Assembly: GCA_019423725.1 (NCBI GenBank)
Contig: JAHZAW010000039.1
Location: 1-30,359, forward strand
Origin: Clostridiales bacterium
Lineage (GTDB): Bacteria > Bacillota > Clostridia > Lachnospirales > Anaerotignaceae
Direction of reading: 5' to 3'
DNA: 30,359 nucleotides
In this document: piece by piece, positions 22,629 through 30,359 of the stretch
Layout of the letters: each line of letters starts with the position of its first letter
Numbering within the stretch: position 1 is the stretch's first letter
Translations under genes and position numbers: made by a program
The notes under the pieces: generated by a model
Databases searched by the model: none
What the model was told of the DNA's origin: nothing
Seen by the model: the letters and a program-made list of their open reading frames with translations, nothing else

Positions 22629-23636
22629 CTAGATCAAAAAATTCTGAAGTACATTGAACATATAGCCTACTATTATTATACCTATTATGCATATGGCAGT
22701 AAACAGCCCCAGAAGCCTGGGTTTTACAGCTTTTTTAAGCATTATGAGGGACGGCAGGCTCAATGTGGTAACAGCCATCATAAAGCTGAGCACTGCCCCC
22801 AGCTGGGCTCCCTTTGAAAGCAGAGCCTCCGCCACCGGTATGGTGCCGAAAATATCAGCGTACATGGGCGCTCCTACGATGACCGCCAGTACCACCGCCA
22901 GTGGATTTTTGCTTCCGAGTATATATGTTATCCACTGTTCCGGTATCCAATTGTGGATAAGGGCTCCAATGCCGACACCGATTAGTATATAAACAAATAC
23001 CTTTTTAAATGTACCCACTACCTGGGTACGGGCATAGGCCAGTCTGTCGGAAAGGGTGAGCTCCATGACGCCTCCATCAGCTATGGCCGATGAACGTATG
23101 AAGTCTTCCACCTGGTCCTCCATGTGCATCCTTTCGATTATGGTGCCTCCGGCTACCGCCACCACAAGTCCTACGAACACATATACCACGGCTACCTTTG
23201 CTCCGAATATGCTCATCAAAAGCACCAGGCTGCCCAGGTCTACCATGGGTGAGGATATGAGAAATGAAAATGTTACTCCCAGGGGCAGTCCGGCTCCCGT
23301 AAATCCCATAAACAGCGGTATGGATGAACATGAACAGAAGGGCGTCACCGTCCCAAGCAGGGCGGATATGCACCTTGCTCCCAGTCCCCTGAATCTTCCC
23401 AGTATCCTTTTGCTCCTTTCCGGGGGAAAGTAGCTCTGTATATAGGATATGATAAAAATAAGTGTACACAGCAGTATGGTTATTTTCACCACATCATAAA
23501 TGAAAAACTGCAGGCTCCCTCCAAGCCTTGTCTGGGTATCGATATTTACTCCCTCAATACCCCTCTGCACCAGGGCATTGAGCCATTTCATACCCAGTAT
23601 CTGATCTTGTATGAACTGCCAGACCGTCTTTAACAT
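22629..23636 (-). CDS. DUF318/UPF0718-type permease (ArsP/YraQ-like)
   Basis: The 335-aa membrane protein has about eight predicted helices. Its hallmark is the segment TPFCSCSSIPLFMGFTGAG (about 115-133), with a Cys-x-Cys pair as in DUF318 permeases, some of which (ArsP) export organoarsenicals. A second conserved part is VGAPMYADIFGTIPVAEALL (about 256-275). The substrate is unknown. AGGTGG precedes the ATG. The ArsR gene lies upstream with its own terminal region, and both genes have a shared operator-like site, so metal- or metalloid-induced expression is likely. Confidence 0.88.
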   Translation of the reverse strand: MLKTVWQFIQDQILGMKWLNALVQRGIEGVNIDTQTRLGGSLQFFIYDVVKITILLCTLIFIISYIQSYFPPERSKRILGRFRGLGARCISALLGTVTPFCSCSSIPLFMGFTGAGLPLGVTFSFLISSPMVDLGSLVLLMSIFGAKVAVVYVFVGLVVAVAGGTIIERMHMEDQVEDFIRSSAIADGGVMELTLSDRLAYARTQVVGTFKKVFVYILIGVGIGALIHNWIPEQWITYILGSKNPLAVVLAVIVGAPMYADIFGTIPVAEALLSKGAQLGAVLSFMMAVTTLSLPSLIMLKKAVKPRLLGLFTAICIIGIIIVGYMFNVLQNFLI

Positions 23637-23678
23637 ATTACCACCTCTATATTTTAATAATTAATACTTAACATTTTG

Positions 23679-23702
23679 ATATATTTAAAAATATCGATAT
23701 GT
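23679..23702. promoter_or_regulatory. ArsR-operator-like site upstream of the permease
   Basis: This 24-mer (ending ATATCGATATGT) matches the one upstream of the arsR-type gene (24107-24130) in 20 of 24 positions, with the best agreement in the right half (AATATC-R-ATATGT). It lies about 45-65 bp before the permease start. Confidence 0.55.
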
Positions 23703-23755
23703 TGTCCTTAATAAATGCCACCTTTAAGATGGCATCAAATCAGTATCCTTTTATA

Positions 23756-24097
23756 TCACTTTCCACAGCCGCATATACATTCATCTGATACTTTCAGCTG
23801 GTTTTTCAAAACTTCCTCGGCCCTCTGGGCTCCATTCTCATCGATGGAATAATGCACCCATTTTCCTTCTTTCCTGCCCCTGACCACTCCTGAATCACAG
23901 AGTATTTTCATATGGTGGGAAAGGGTCGACTGGGATATATCAAGTTCCTCCACCAGTTTACAGGCGCATTTTTCACCGCTTTTAAGCATATCCAGTATCT
24001 GCAGCCTGTTTTCATCGCAGAAGGCCTTGAATATTTTTGCTCTCTCTTTATAGGATTCCAAAATGTCCGCCTCCCTGTTTTTTCTTTCTGTAATCAT
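23756..24097 (-). CDS. ArsR/SmtB-family metal-responsive repressor
   Basis: The 113-aa winged-helix protein fits ArsR: FCDENRLQILDMLKSGEKCAC, VEELDISQSTLSHHMKILCD and GVVRGRKEGKWVHYSI. Cysteines lie before the recognition helices (KCACKL) and in a C-terminal CICGC motif, so arsenite or a soft metal is a plausible ligand. An operator-like palindrome is just upstream of its start and another lies before the permease, which suggests it represses both. The start is supported by position rather than a strong ribosome binding site. Confidence 0.9.
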   Translation of the reverse strand: MITERKNREADILESYKERAKIFKAFCDENRLQILDMLKSGEKCACKLVEELDISQSTLSHHMKILCDSGVVRGRKEGKWVHYSIDENGAQRAEEVLKNQLKVSDECICGCGK

Positions 24098-24106
24098 ATT
24101 ATATTC

Positions 24107-24130
24107 ACATATCGAAAAATATCAATATGT
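24107..24130. promoter_or_regulatory. ArsR-operator-like palindrome upstream of the arsR-type gene
   Basis: ACATATCGA and TCAATATGT form an imperfect inverted repeat around an A-rich centre, about 10-33 bp before the start codon. This form (ATA-N-TCAA-type half-sites) is usual for ArsR proteins, and it recurs at 23679-23702. Confidence 0.6.
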
Positions 24131-24146
24131 TTTTTAAAAAAAATTT

Positions 24147-24183
24147 TAAAAAAATCCCCGGCACCTATTTCAGGCACCGGGGA
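24147..24183 (-). terminator. Terminator of the pyrophosphatase gene
   Basis: On the minus strand CCCCGG (24177-24182) pairs with CCGGGG (24156-24161), with an inner CCT/AGG pair, followed by ATTTTTTT. It lies about 35 nt after the pyrophosphatase stop codon. Confidence 0.82.
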
Positions 24184-24216
24184 ATATGATTTTTATAATA
24201 TCAAAACCGGCCGTCA

Positions 24217-25869
24217 TCAGCCCTGTATGGAGGCTATGATGGCAGGTATGAACTGCTTCTTTCTGGAAACTACTCCGGGAAGTTTTATGGTCTCTCCATC
24301 CTTTACATCTGTCCTGAAGGCCTTTTTGAGTATGTCAGCGGCTTCCTCGCCTTCAAACATAAGCTCTGAGCCCTCCTCGATGATGTTCGTAAGGAGCATG
24401 CAGGCCATGTCTACGCCATGGTTTTTGCTGAATCCCTGCATATAGGGCTCAAGGAGTTTCTTTACATCCTCAAGTCCGGCCTTATCGATGGAGGATATCT
24501 GTCCTACACCAAACTTTATGCCGTTAACGGAAAATGTCTTATAATCCTGGTAAAATATCTCCTCGGCTGTCTTTCCCGTAAGACTGCTTCCCGCATGGAA
24601 CATATCCGAAGCAAACTTCTCTATGTCTATGCCAGCAGTCTGGGCAAGCCTGTTTCCCGCTGCCACATCGGCGGGTGTGCATGTGGGTGAACGGAAAAGG
24701 AGTGTATCCGAAAGTATGGCAGCACATAAAAGTCCGCTGGTCTCCCTGTCGGGAACAAGTCCTGCCTCTCGGTACATCTGCTCAACTATGGTAGCTGTAC
24801 AGCCCACAGGCTGGTTCCTGAAAAATATCGGTGACATGGTCTCGATGCTGGCCAGTCTGTGATGGTCGATTATCTCAAGTATAGACGCCTCATCTATGCC
24901 GTCCACTGCCTGGGATTTCTCATTGTGGTCCACAAGTATGAGCTGTCTTCCCTGGATATCCATAAGATATCGGCGGGATATCATTCCGCAGTACTTTCCT
25001 TCCATATCCAGTACGGGGAAATCACGGTACCTCTTTTCAGCCATTACCTTCTTTACATCATCGATATATGTGTCCTCACGGAATGTCACCACATCATCCT
25101 TTTTCATAAAGTGTCCCACGGGCGCACTCTGGTTTATGAGCCTTGCCACTGAGTATGAATCGTATTTTGTGGATATTATACTGCATCCCTTGGCCTGGGC
25201 CAGTGCCATGGTCGTCTTGGGTATGGATGTGCCGTTGGTGATTATTATACACTTGGCTCCCATCTCGATGGCGCATATCTGGGCATCGCTTCGGTTGCTC
25301 ACTATTACTATGTCGTCAGGCTCGATATATTCCTCCATGATCTCCGGATTTCCAGCTCCCACCAGTATCCTGCCCCTCTCTATGGTCTCCTGGGCGTCAC
25401 CTATTATGAGCTCTCCATCCAGGGTCTCGATGAGGTTTATATAGGGTGTTTTGGCCTGGGCCAGTATCTCCTGGTCATATATCTCCATGTAGGCGTTTAC
25501 TATGTCCTTGATGGTTATTATGCCCTCCAGCTTTCCATCGGCCGTTACGGGAAGGGTCACCGCACTGCTCCCCTTCATCTGCTCCCACGCCTTTTTTAAT
25601 GAGGTCTCACGGCCTATGCCAGGAGCCTTCCTTATCTCTATGTCGCTTATCCTAGTCTTTACGTCAGCCACATACTCCGGAGCCTTCACCCCAAAATAAT
25701 CCAGCACATACTGTGTCTCTCCATTCACCTGTCCTGAACGTCCGGCACGGTAGTCTGTATCAGGGTCCAGGGCAGATTTTAAAGAAGCATAGGCTATGGC
25801 CGAACAGATGGAATCTGTATCGGGATTTTTATGTCCTATGACTGTTATCTGCTTGTTCTTTTCATTCAT
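24217..25869 (-). CDS. Mn-dependent family II inorganic pyrophosphatase with CBS and DRTGG domains
   Basis: The 550-aa enzyme splits pyrophosphate to phosphate in the cytoplasm. The DHH domain is divided by a regulatory insert. It starts with GHKNPDTDSICSAIAYA (metal ligands); the first CBS domain is at about 75-135; a DRTGG-like domain follows (about 140-250); the second CBS (about 250-310) contains KRYRDFPVLDMEGKYCGMIS. The DHH box itself is ILEIIDHHRL (about 330-345). The C-terminal DHHA2 domain ends with VSRKKQFIPAI, the SRKKQ substrate motif. This is the nucleotide-regulated type known from Clostridia, inhibited or activated by adenine nucleotides or diadenosine polyphosphates. AAGGAG lies 7 nt before the ATG. 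It is monocistronic. Confidence 0.95.
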   Translation of the reverse strand: MNEKNKQITVIGHKNPDTDSICSAIAYASLKSALDPDTDYRAGRSGQVNGETQYVLDYFGVKAPEYVADVKTRISDIEIRKAPGIGRETSLKKAWEQMKGSSAVTLPVTADGKLEGIITIKDIVNAYMEIYDQEILAQAKTPYINLIETLDGELIIGDAQETIERGRILVGAGNPEIMEEYIEPDDIVIVSNRSDAQICAIEMGAKCIIITNGTSIPKTTMALAQAKGCSIISTKYDSYSVARLINQSAPVGHFMKKDDVVTFREDTYIDDVKKVMAEKRYRDFPVLDMEGKYCGMISRRYLMDIQGRQLILVDHNEKSQAVDGIDEASILEIIDHHRLASIETMSPIFFRNQPVGCTATIVEQMYREAGLVPDRETSGLLCAAILSDTLLFRSPTCTPADVAAGNRLAQTAGIDIEKFASDMFHAGSSLTGKTAEEIFYQDYKTFSVNGIKFGVGQISSIDKAGLEDVKKLLEPYMQGFSKNHGVDMACMLLTNIIEEGSELMFEGEEAADILKKAFRTDVKDGETIKLPGVVSRKKQFIPAIIASIQG

Positions 25870-25938
25870 TCAAATTCTCCTTATCAGTCGGGTACTGTTT
25901 ATATTCGTATTTATTATTTTTCCACTGTGACACCTATA

Positions 25939-25967
25939 AATATAACACCCATACGGCCTGTATACAA
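25939..25967 (-). promoter_or_regulatory. SigA-type promoter of the pyrophosphatase gene
   Basis: On the minus strand TTGTAT (25962-25967), a 17-nt spacer, and TATATT (25939-25944), about 70 nt before the start codon. Confidence 0.6.
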
Positions 25968-26028
25968 TATCAAAATATCTTAATTTTTAACTGATATTTA
26001 CGTTTTCAGCCCATCCCTAACCAGGGAT

Positions 26029-26055
26029 AAAAAATCCCCGGATGCTCTCCGGGGA
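26029..26055 (-). terminator. Terminator of the nucleoside hydrolase gene
   Basis: On the minus strand TCCCCGGA (26048-26055) pairs with TCCGGGGA (26035-26042) around a short loop, followed by TTTTTT. It lies about 15 nt after the hydrolase stop codon. Confidence 0.85.
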
Positions 26056-26069
26056 AATATGTCTTGCTT

Positions 26070-27059
26070 TTACTTGAATGATGCCACACGCTCAAAAAGT
26101 ATCTTATTGAACAGGTCTCTGTCAGCACTCAGCGCCACATGGCAGTTATCAGGCAGGTTGTGGAAATGACGGGTATCAACTATGGTCATACCATCGGCGA
26201 ATCCTCCGCTTATATCCACGTCTACACGGGTGAATATAACATTTTTCAATACGTCAGGATTTATGAGATATGCCACGCATAATGCGTCATGTATAGGGCA
26301 GAGGTCAGGCTCCTTAAGGGGCTGGAGTATGTTATATGCCCTTGTCCTTATCTCAATGAGCTCGGCTATCATATCGCCAACGGGTGTGTGCAGGTCTTTA
26401 TACTGCTGTACCTCGCTGAGCCTTGTGGATGCGGCATGGGTAGCGTCCAGGGGAACAAGGGTTATTTTTGCTCCGCAGTTCATTACTATCTCAGCTGCCT
26501 CCGGGTCTTTCCAGATGTTGAACTCAGCAGCGGCTGTGGAGTTCCTCTCCATATGTCCGCCGCCCATGATGACTATTTCCTCGATATTGTCAACGATGGA
26601 AGGTTCAGCCCTGAGGAGTATGGCTATGTCCGTAAGGGGTCCCACGGGAACTATGGTCACCTTTTCGGGACTGTTTCTGATGGTGTTTATGTACCATGTA
26701 ACAAAGTTTTCGGGTACGGGCTTTGTCACAGGCTCCGGAAGATTGAATTTCTTAGGATGGTAGCATACTTCCTCACCGTTTTCATCATACTGTATCTCCG
26801 GTGTCTTGGGATTTTTCGTCCTGCCGGGAAGGAGCTCATGTACAAGGGGTGATGCTGCTCCCTTTACTACGGGTATCTTATCCTGCATGCCTAAAAGCTC
26901 TACTACCTTCAATGTGTTGTTAAGGGTGTCCTCCAGCGGTCTGTTTCCATTTACGGCGCATACGCCAAGAAGATTTATTTCCGGAGACAGTGCCGCCAGT
27001 ATGATGGCGCAGGCATCATCTGATCCGGTATCACAATCAAGAATAACATTTTTTGCCAT
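26070..27059 (-). CDS. Inosine-uridine-type nucleoside hydrolase
   Basis: The 329-aa product belongs to the calcium-dependent nucleoside hydrolase family, which splits ribonucleosides into base and ribose. The N-terminal Asp cluster DCDTGSDDACAIILAA binds the metal; VTIVPVGPLTDIAI and IVIMGGGHMERNSTAAAEFN lie in the middle, and PIHDALCVAYLINP supplies the C-terminal metal Asp. Base preference cannot be told. AGGAGGAATTATT precedes the ATG. The gene is single. Its role would fit with nucleoside salvage alongside psuKG, although they are in separate transcripts. Confidence 0.92.
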   Translation of the reverse strand: MAKNVILDCDTGSDDACAIILAALSPEINLLGVCAVNGNRPLEDTLNNTLKVVELLGMQDKIPVVKGAASPLVHELLPGRTKNPKTPEIQYDENGEEVCYHPKKFNLPEPVTKPVPENFVTWYINTIRNSPEKVTIVPVGPLTDIAILLRAEPSIVDNIEEIVIMGGGHMERNSTAAAEFNIWKDPEAAEIVMNCGAKITLVPLDATHAASTRLSEVQQYKDLHTPVGDMIAELIEIRTRAYNILQPLKEPDLCPIHDALCVAYLINPDVLKNVIFTRVDVDISGGFADGMTIVDTRHFHNLPDNCHVALSADRDLFNKILFERVASFK

Positions 27060-27284
27060 AATAATTCCTCCTGATATTTTTCATATATTTTGTAGACAAT
27101 TTCCTTTTTGTGTCCTATAAAATAGTGGAAATTAGTTCTGTTTTATAATCATACCACATTTTTATTGACATATAAATATATTTTTCTTTTCATTTCTGAT
27201 TTATTATTGTATATTTTAAGGGTAGATAAAATATTTTAATATCTAAAAAATAATACATAGTCAGACATTGAAAGGATGATGAAA

Positions 27285-28736
27285 ATGGCTTTAATGACAG
27301 GCGAACAATATCTTGAAAGTATGCGTAAACTGAAACTCAATATCTATATGTTTGGAGAAAAGATCGAAAATTCCGAGAGCAGCCCCATATTAAGGCCCTC
27401 TCTCAATTCCGTAAAGGCCACCTATGACCTGGCCGCTGACCCCCAGTATGAGAGCATCATGACAGCTGTCTCCCACCTCACCGGCGAGAAGATAAACCGC
27501 TTCACCCATATCCACCAGAGCACCGACGACCTTATCAAAAAGGTCAAAATGCAGAGGCTCTGCGGCAGCAAGACCGCTTCCTGCTTCCAGAGATGCGTGG
27601 GACTGGATGCCTTCAACGCCGTATACTCCACCACCTATGAAGTGGACCAGAAATGCGGCACCTCATATTTTGAAAACTTTAAAAAATTCCTTACATACGT
27701 TCAGAATAACGACCTTACCGTGGACGGCGCCATGACCGACCCCAAGGGCGACCGCAGTCTTTCACCCTCAGCCCAGGCTGACCCTGACCTCTATCTCCAT
27801 GTGGTGGAAAGAAGGGATGACGGTGTCATCGTAAGGGGCGCCAAAGTACATCAGACAGGTATATGCAACTCCCATGAGGTGCTTGTTATGCCCACCTGTT
27901 CCATGGGACCCGCTGACAAGGACTATGCCATATCCTTCTCAGTGCCCACGGATACCGAAGGCATAATAATGATAATCGGCCGCCAGTCCTGCGATACAAG
28001 AAAACTGGAAGGCTCCCAGATGGATGTGGGAAACAGCACCTACGGCGGTGTGGAAGCCTTAGTCGTATTCGATGACGTATTCGTTCCCAATGACAGGATA
28101 TTCTTAAACGGTGAGACCGAATTTGCCGGCATGCTGGTGGAGCGTTTCGCAGGATTCCACAGACAGAGCTACGGCGGATGCAAGGTCGGCGTCGGTGATG
28201 TGCTCATAGGTGCCTCAGCCCTGGCCGCTGAATACAACGGAGCCCAGAAGGCCTCCCACGTCAAAGACAAACTCATAGAGATGATACATCTCAACGAATC
28301 CATATATTCCTGCGGCATCGCCTGCTCAGCTGAAGGGTGCAAAACAGCTTCCGGTGGATATATGATAGACCTGCTGCTGGCCAATGTATGCAAGCAGAAC
28401 GTCACCCGTTTCCCCTATGAGATATCCAGGCTCGCCCAGGATATAGCCGGAGGACTTATGGTCACAGCTCCCTCGGAAAAGGACCTGAGAGACGAAAAAC
28501 TCGGACCCTACATCGACAAATATTTCAGGGGCGTAAACGACGTTCCCACGGAATACAGGCTCAAGATAATGCGCCTCATAGAAAATATGACCCTTGGCTC
28601 TGCGGCGGTGGGATACCTGACCGAATCCATGCATGGCGCCGGTTCTCCCCAGGCCCAGAGGATCATGATATCCAGACAGAGCGACATCGAAGCCAAAAAA
28701 CAGCTGGCTAAGGATATCGCTAAAATAGATGACTGA
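27285..28736 (+). CDS. abfD: 4-hydroxybutyryl-CoA dehydratase / vinylacetyl-CoA delta-isomerase
   Basis: AbfD dehydrates 4-hydroxybutyryl-CoA to crotonyl-CoA by a radical mechanism using FAD and a [4Fe-4S] cluster. The 483-aa product aligns by eye closely with the Clostridium aminobutyricum enzyme. Cluster ligands are present: the two Cys of KTASCFQRCVG, and the His and Cys of FAGFHRQSYGGCKVG. The C-terminal ESMHGAGSPQAQRIMISRQ is also typical. The frame begins with ATGATG at 27276, but the ATG at 27285 has AAAGGA at a spacing of 8 nt and gives an N-terminus (MALMTGEQYLES) like the family's. It is alone here; the CoA transferase and 4-hydroxybutyrate dehydrogenase of the pathway are not in the window. 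I saw no convincing promoter in 27120-27270, which is A/T-rich. Confidence 0.95.
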   Translation: MALMTGEQYLESMRKLKLNIYMFGEKIENSESSPILRPSLNSVKATYDLAADPQYESIMTAVSHLTGEKINRFTHIHQSTDDLIKKVKMQRLCGSKTASCFQRCVGLDAFNAVYSTTYEVDQKCGTSYFENFKKFLTYVQNNDLTVDGAMTDPKGDRSLSPSAQADPDLYLHVVERRDDGVIVRGAKVHQTGICNSHEVLVMPTCSMGPADKDYAISFSVPTDTEGIIMIIGRQSCDTRKLEGSQMDVGNSTYGGVEALVVFDDVFVPNDRIFLNGETEFAGMLVERFAGFHRQSYGGCKVGVGDVLIGASALAAEYNGAQKASHVKDKLIEMIHLNESIYSCGIACSAEGCKTASGGYMIDLLLANVCKQNVTRFPYEISRLAQDIAGGLMVTAPSEKDLRDEKLGPYIDKYFRGVNDVPTEYRLKIMRLIENMTLGSAAVGYLTESMHGAGSPQAQRIMISRQSDIEAKKQLAKDIAKIDD

Positions 28737-28772
28737 AAAATGGATGGCTGAAAAATGAATGACTGAGATATT
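28728..28772. repeat. Three 15-nt tandem repeats at the end of abfD
   Basis: GATGACTGAAAAATG, GATGGCTGAAAAATG and AATGACTGAGATATT follow one another. The first contains the abfD stop codon, so the array begins inside the gene and runs into the spacer, repeating the stop. Confidence 0.6.
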
Positions 28773-28924
28773 CAGGCGGCGGAGCCCTGAAAGTCTCTGC
28801 TAAATCTATACAAAAAGCTCCATTTGTTCACAAAAATAATAAAAATATATAAATTTTAAAAAAATTTACCGGATATGAAAACTTTTTAACTTTTAAGCCG
28901 GTCTTGTTTTTACAATCCCTCTAT

Positions 28925-28970
28925 CCGGCCGGTGTGCTCAACGGAGGCATCCTAAGGCTGCGCCGGCCGG
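28925..28970. repeat. CCGGCCGG inverted repeat in the abfD-marR spacer
   Basis: CCGGCCGG occurs at 28925-28932 and 28963-28970, with a 30-nt loop. It could close a strong stem and may end the abfD transcript, although no T run follows. The rest of 28773-29038 is A/T-rich and shows no gene. Confidence 0.4.
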
Positions 28971-29038
28971 CAGAATAATATAAATGCCAGTGGTATCTTA
29001 AATTTTCCAGAAGGTATTTTTAAGAAAAAACAAATCCA

Positions 29039-29067
29039 TTGACAATTATATATCCTCTCAATATAAT
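29039..29067 (+). promoter_or_regulatory. Consensus SigA promoter of the marR-degV pair
   Basis: TTGACA (29039-29044), a 17-nt spacer, and TATAAT (29062-29067): a full consensus match. A/T-rich sequence containing GTTAAC (29075-29080) lies just downstream, in the place where a MarR repressor could bind. Confidence 0.9.
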
Positions 29068-29112
29068 TAATTTCGTTAACCGTTCAAAAAATTAACTATT
29101 AAGGAGAAAACC

Positions 29113-29559
29113 ATGGACCAAAAAAGAGAAATAGGCGAACAACTTATCAAGGCATGGCTGAACCTGTCCTCAACGGTATGGAACAGGCGTGTAGTATCAT
29201 ATATGACATTCAACGAAATGTCCGTATGCAGCCTTCTTAAGTACCAGATGGATGAAGACCCCCAGAACCGTCTCACGGCCACGGACCTTTGTGAAAGAAC
29301 CAGACTTTTTAAAAGCCAGATGAACAAGATCCTTAACACCATGGAAACCAGGGGCCTTATAAAACGTGTACGTTCCGATAAGGACAGACGTTTTGTATAC
29401 ATCGAACTTACGGAGGAAGGCATAACTCAATACCTCAGAGAACATGAGGAAATAATGACCATAATTGACAGCCTTGTTGATGCAGTAGGTGAAGATATGG
29501 CTATCAGAGCCACAGACTCGGTTAACAAATTTGCCGGAGAATTAAAAAGGCTTATATAA
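29113..29559 (+). CDS. MarR-family transcriptional regulator
   Basis: The 148-aa winged-helix protein fits MarR: LTATDLCERTRLFKSQMNKI as the DNA-binding helices, then TMETRGLIKRVRSDKDRRFV, the wing with the typical Asp-x-Arg pattern. AAGGAG precedes the ATG. It is followed after 39 nt by a DegV gene, probably on the same transcript. As DegV proteins bind fatty acids, this MarR may respond to a lipid-like ligand, as FabT does; that is inference. The very strong promoter suggests it is normally repressed. Confidence 0.92.
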   Translation: MDQKREIGEQLIKAWLNLSSTVWNRRVVSYMTFNEMSVCSLLKYQMDEDPQNRLTATDLCERTRLFKSQMNKILNTMETRGLIKRVRSDKDRRFVYIELTEEGITQYLREHEEIMTIIDSLVDAVGEDMAIRATDSVNKFAGELKRLI

Positions 29560-29598
29560 AATAAAGGTATATGAGCCGTTGTTTTGAGAGGAGAAAAA

Positions 29599-30359
29599 AT
29601 GATAAGGATAGTAACAGATTCCGCCGCTGACATGACCAGCGCGGAACTTGAAAAATATTCGGTCACATGTATCCCCCTGGCCGTAAGCTTTGGGGATAAG
29701 GCCTACCTGGACGGGGTCGACCTGGAAAGACCGGAATTTTACAGACTGCTCCAGAGCGAGGAGGGATTTCCTAAAACTTCCCAGCCTTCACCCGATGCCT
29801 TTCTTAAGGAATTCGAGGCTGCTAAGGAAGCCAAAGATGAGGTAATTGCCATACTCGTTTCGGGAGGACTCAGCGGAACGGTGCAGAGCGCCAATATCGC
29901 AAAGGAAATGGCTGATTATGATAAAATATACATAGTCGACAGCCTCCTTGCCACCGGCGGACAGCAGATGCTCGTCCTCCATGCCGCTTCCCTCAGGGAT
30001 AAGGGATATGATGCCCCTTACATAGTTTCTGAAGTGGAAAAACTCAGGGACAGGAGCCGTCTTGCGGCAGGCCTTGACACCGTGGAATATCTATGCAGGG
30101 GCGGAAGGCTTTCAAAAACAGCCGCAGGCATAGGCACTCTGGCTAACATAAAGCCCATAATAAGACTCACCCCTGAAGGCAAAGTCGTTCTGGCTGAAAA
30201 ATGCCTGGGAAGAAAAAGCATGATAAATAAACTCACAAAATATCTGGATAAAACCGGTGTGGACTATGATTTCCCCCTCTGTTTCCTTTACTGCCATGAC
30301 AGGACCAACTGCGATGAGTTCATGGATAAACTCAGGGACAAGGGGTATGATCTTTCAAA
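29599..30359 (+). CDS. DegV-family protein, probable fatty-acid binding (cut by window edge)
   Basis: The first 253 codons are present and the gene runs off the right edge (family length is about 280-290). The DegV pattern is clear: MIRIVTDSAADM at the start, PKTSQPSPDAFLKEFE near residue 55, ILVSGGLSGTVQSANIA near 95 and YLCRGGRLSKTAAGIGTLANI near 155. DegV and FakB proteins hold a fatty acid for phosphorylation by a FakA kinase; FakA is not in the window. GAGAGGAG precedes the ATG at a spacing of about 5 nt. It follows the MarR gene by 39 nt. Confidence 0.92.
   Translation, partial: MIRIVTDSAADMTSAELEKYSVTCIPLAVSFGDKAYLDGVDLERPEFYRLLQSEEGFPKTSQPSPDAFLKEFEAAKEAKDEVIAILVSGGLSGTVQSANIAKEMADYDKIYIVDSLLATGGQQMLVLHAASLRDKGYDAPYIVSEVEKLRDRSRLAAGLDTVEYLCRGGRLSKTAAGIGTLANIKPIIRLTPEGKVVLAEKCLGRKSMINKLTKYLDKTGVDYDFPLCFLYCHDRTNCDEFMDKLRDKGYDLS

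Overview
The window looks like the chromosome of an anaerobic, butyrate-forming member of the Clostridia, most like Lachnospiraceae. Supporting signs are bcd-etfBA, 4-hydroxybutyryl-CoA dehydratase, a flavodiiron protein, a CBS-domain family II pyrophosphatase, AGGAGG-type ribosome binding sites and short intrinsic terminators. The species cannot be fixed from sequence alone. No rRNA, tRNA, transposase, phage gene or CRISPR array was seen. Gene starts below were often moved inward from the longest reading frame to the codon that has a well-spaced Shine-Dalgarno sequence.

Layout. 1-1400: start of a probable secreted or membrane protein (minus), then a membrane-anchored XRE-type regulator (plus). 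1422-5135 (minus): butyryl-CoA dehydrogenase with its electron-transfer flavoprotein (bcd-etfB-etfA). A near-perfect sigma-54 promoter lies about 430 nt upstream of bcd, behind a long hairpin-rich leader, with palindromic enhancer-like sites further upstream. 5466-12586 (minus): a two-operon sigma-54 locus. The upstream operon has a vegetative promoter and encodes a 117-aa unknown, a molybdopterin-binding-fold protein, an unknown domain fused to NadD, and a PAS/AAA+/Fis sigma-54 activator. The downstream operon has its own sigma-54 promoter and three enhancer-like sites; it encodes two unknown proteins and a LarA-family (nickel-pincer racemase-like) protein.

12743-15109 (plus): flavodiiron protein and a possible CpcT/CpeT-fold protein. 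15333-19290: tandem repeats, a GNAT acetyltransferase, a LysR regulator divergent from azlCD, and a TPR-like protein. 19429-22103: a small XRE regulator with a perfect operator-like palindrome, then psuG and an HTH-fused psuK for pseudouridine breakdown. 22154-24130: thioredoxin-like protein, DUF318-type permease and ArsR repressor sharing an operator. 24147-27059: CBS/DRTGG pyrophosphatase and nucleoside hydrolase. 27285-end: 4-hydroxybutyryl-CoA dehydratase, MarR regulator and DegV protein (cut by the window edge).

How the parts may work together. AbfD makes crotonyl-CoA from 4-hydroxybutyryl-CoA, and Bcd-EtfAB reduces crotonyl-CoA, so the two ends of the window fit one fermentation route. 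The most interesting part is the LarA-like locus. LarA enzymes use a nickel-pincer nucleotide made from nicotinic acid adenine dinucleotide, which is the product of NadD, and a NadD fusion is encoded beside this LarA homologue. The activator's likely 16-bp sites occur both upstream of the LarA-like operon and over the -35 box of the activator's own operon, which suggests a self-limiting switch.
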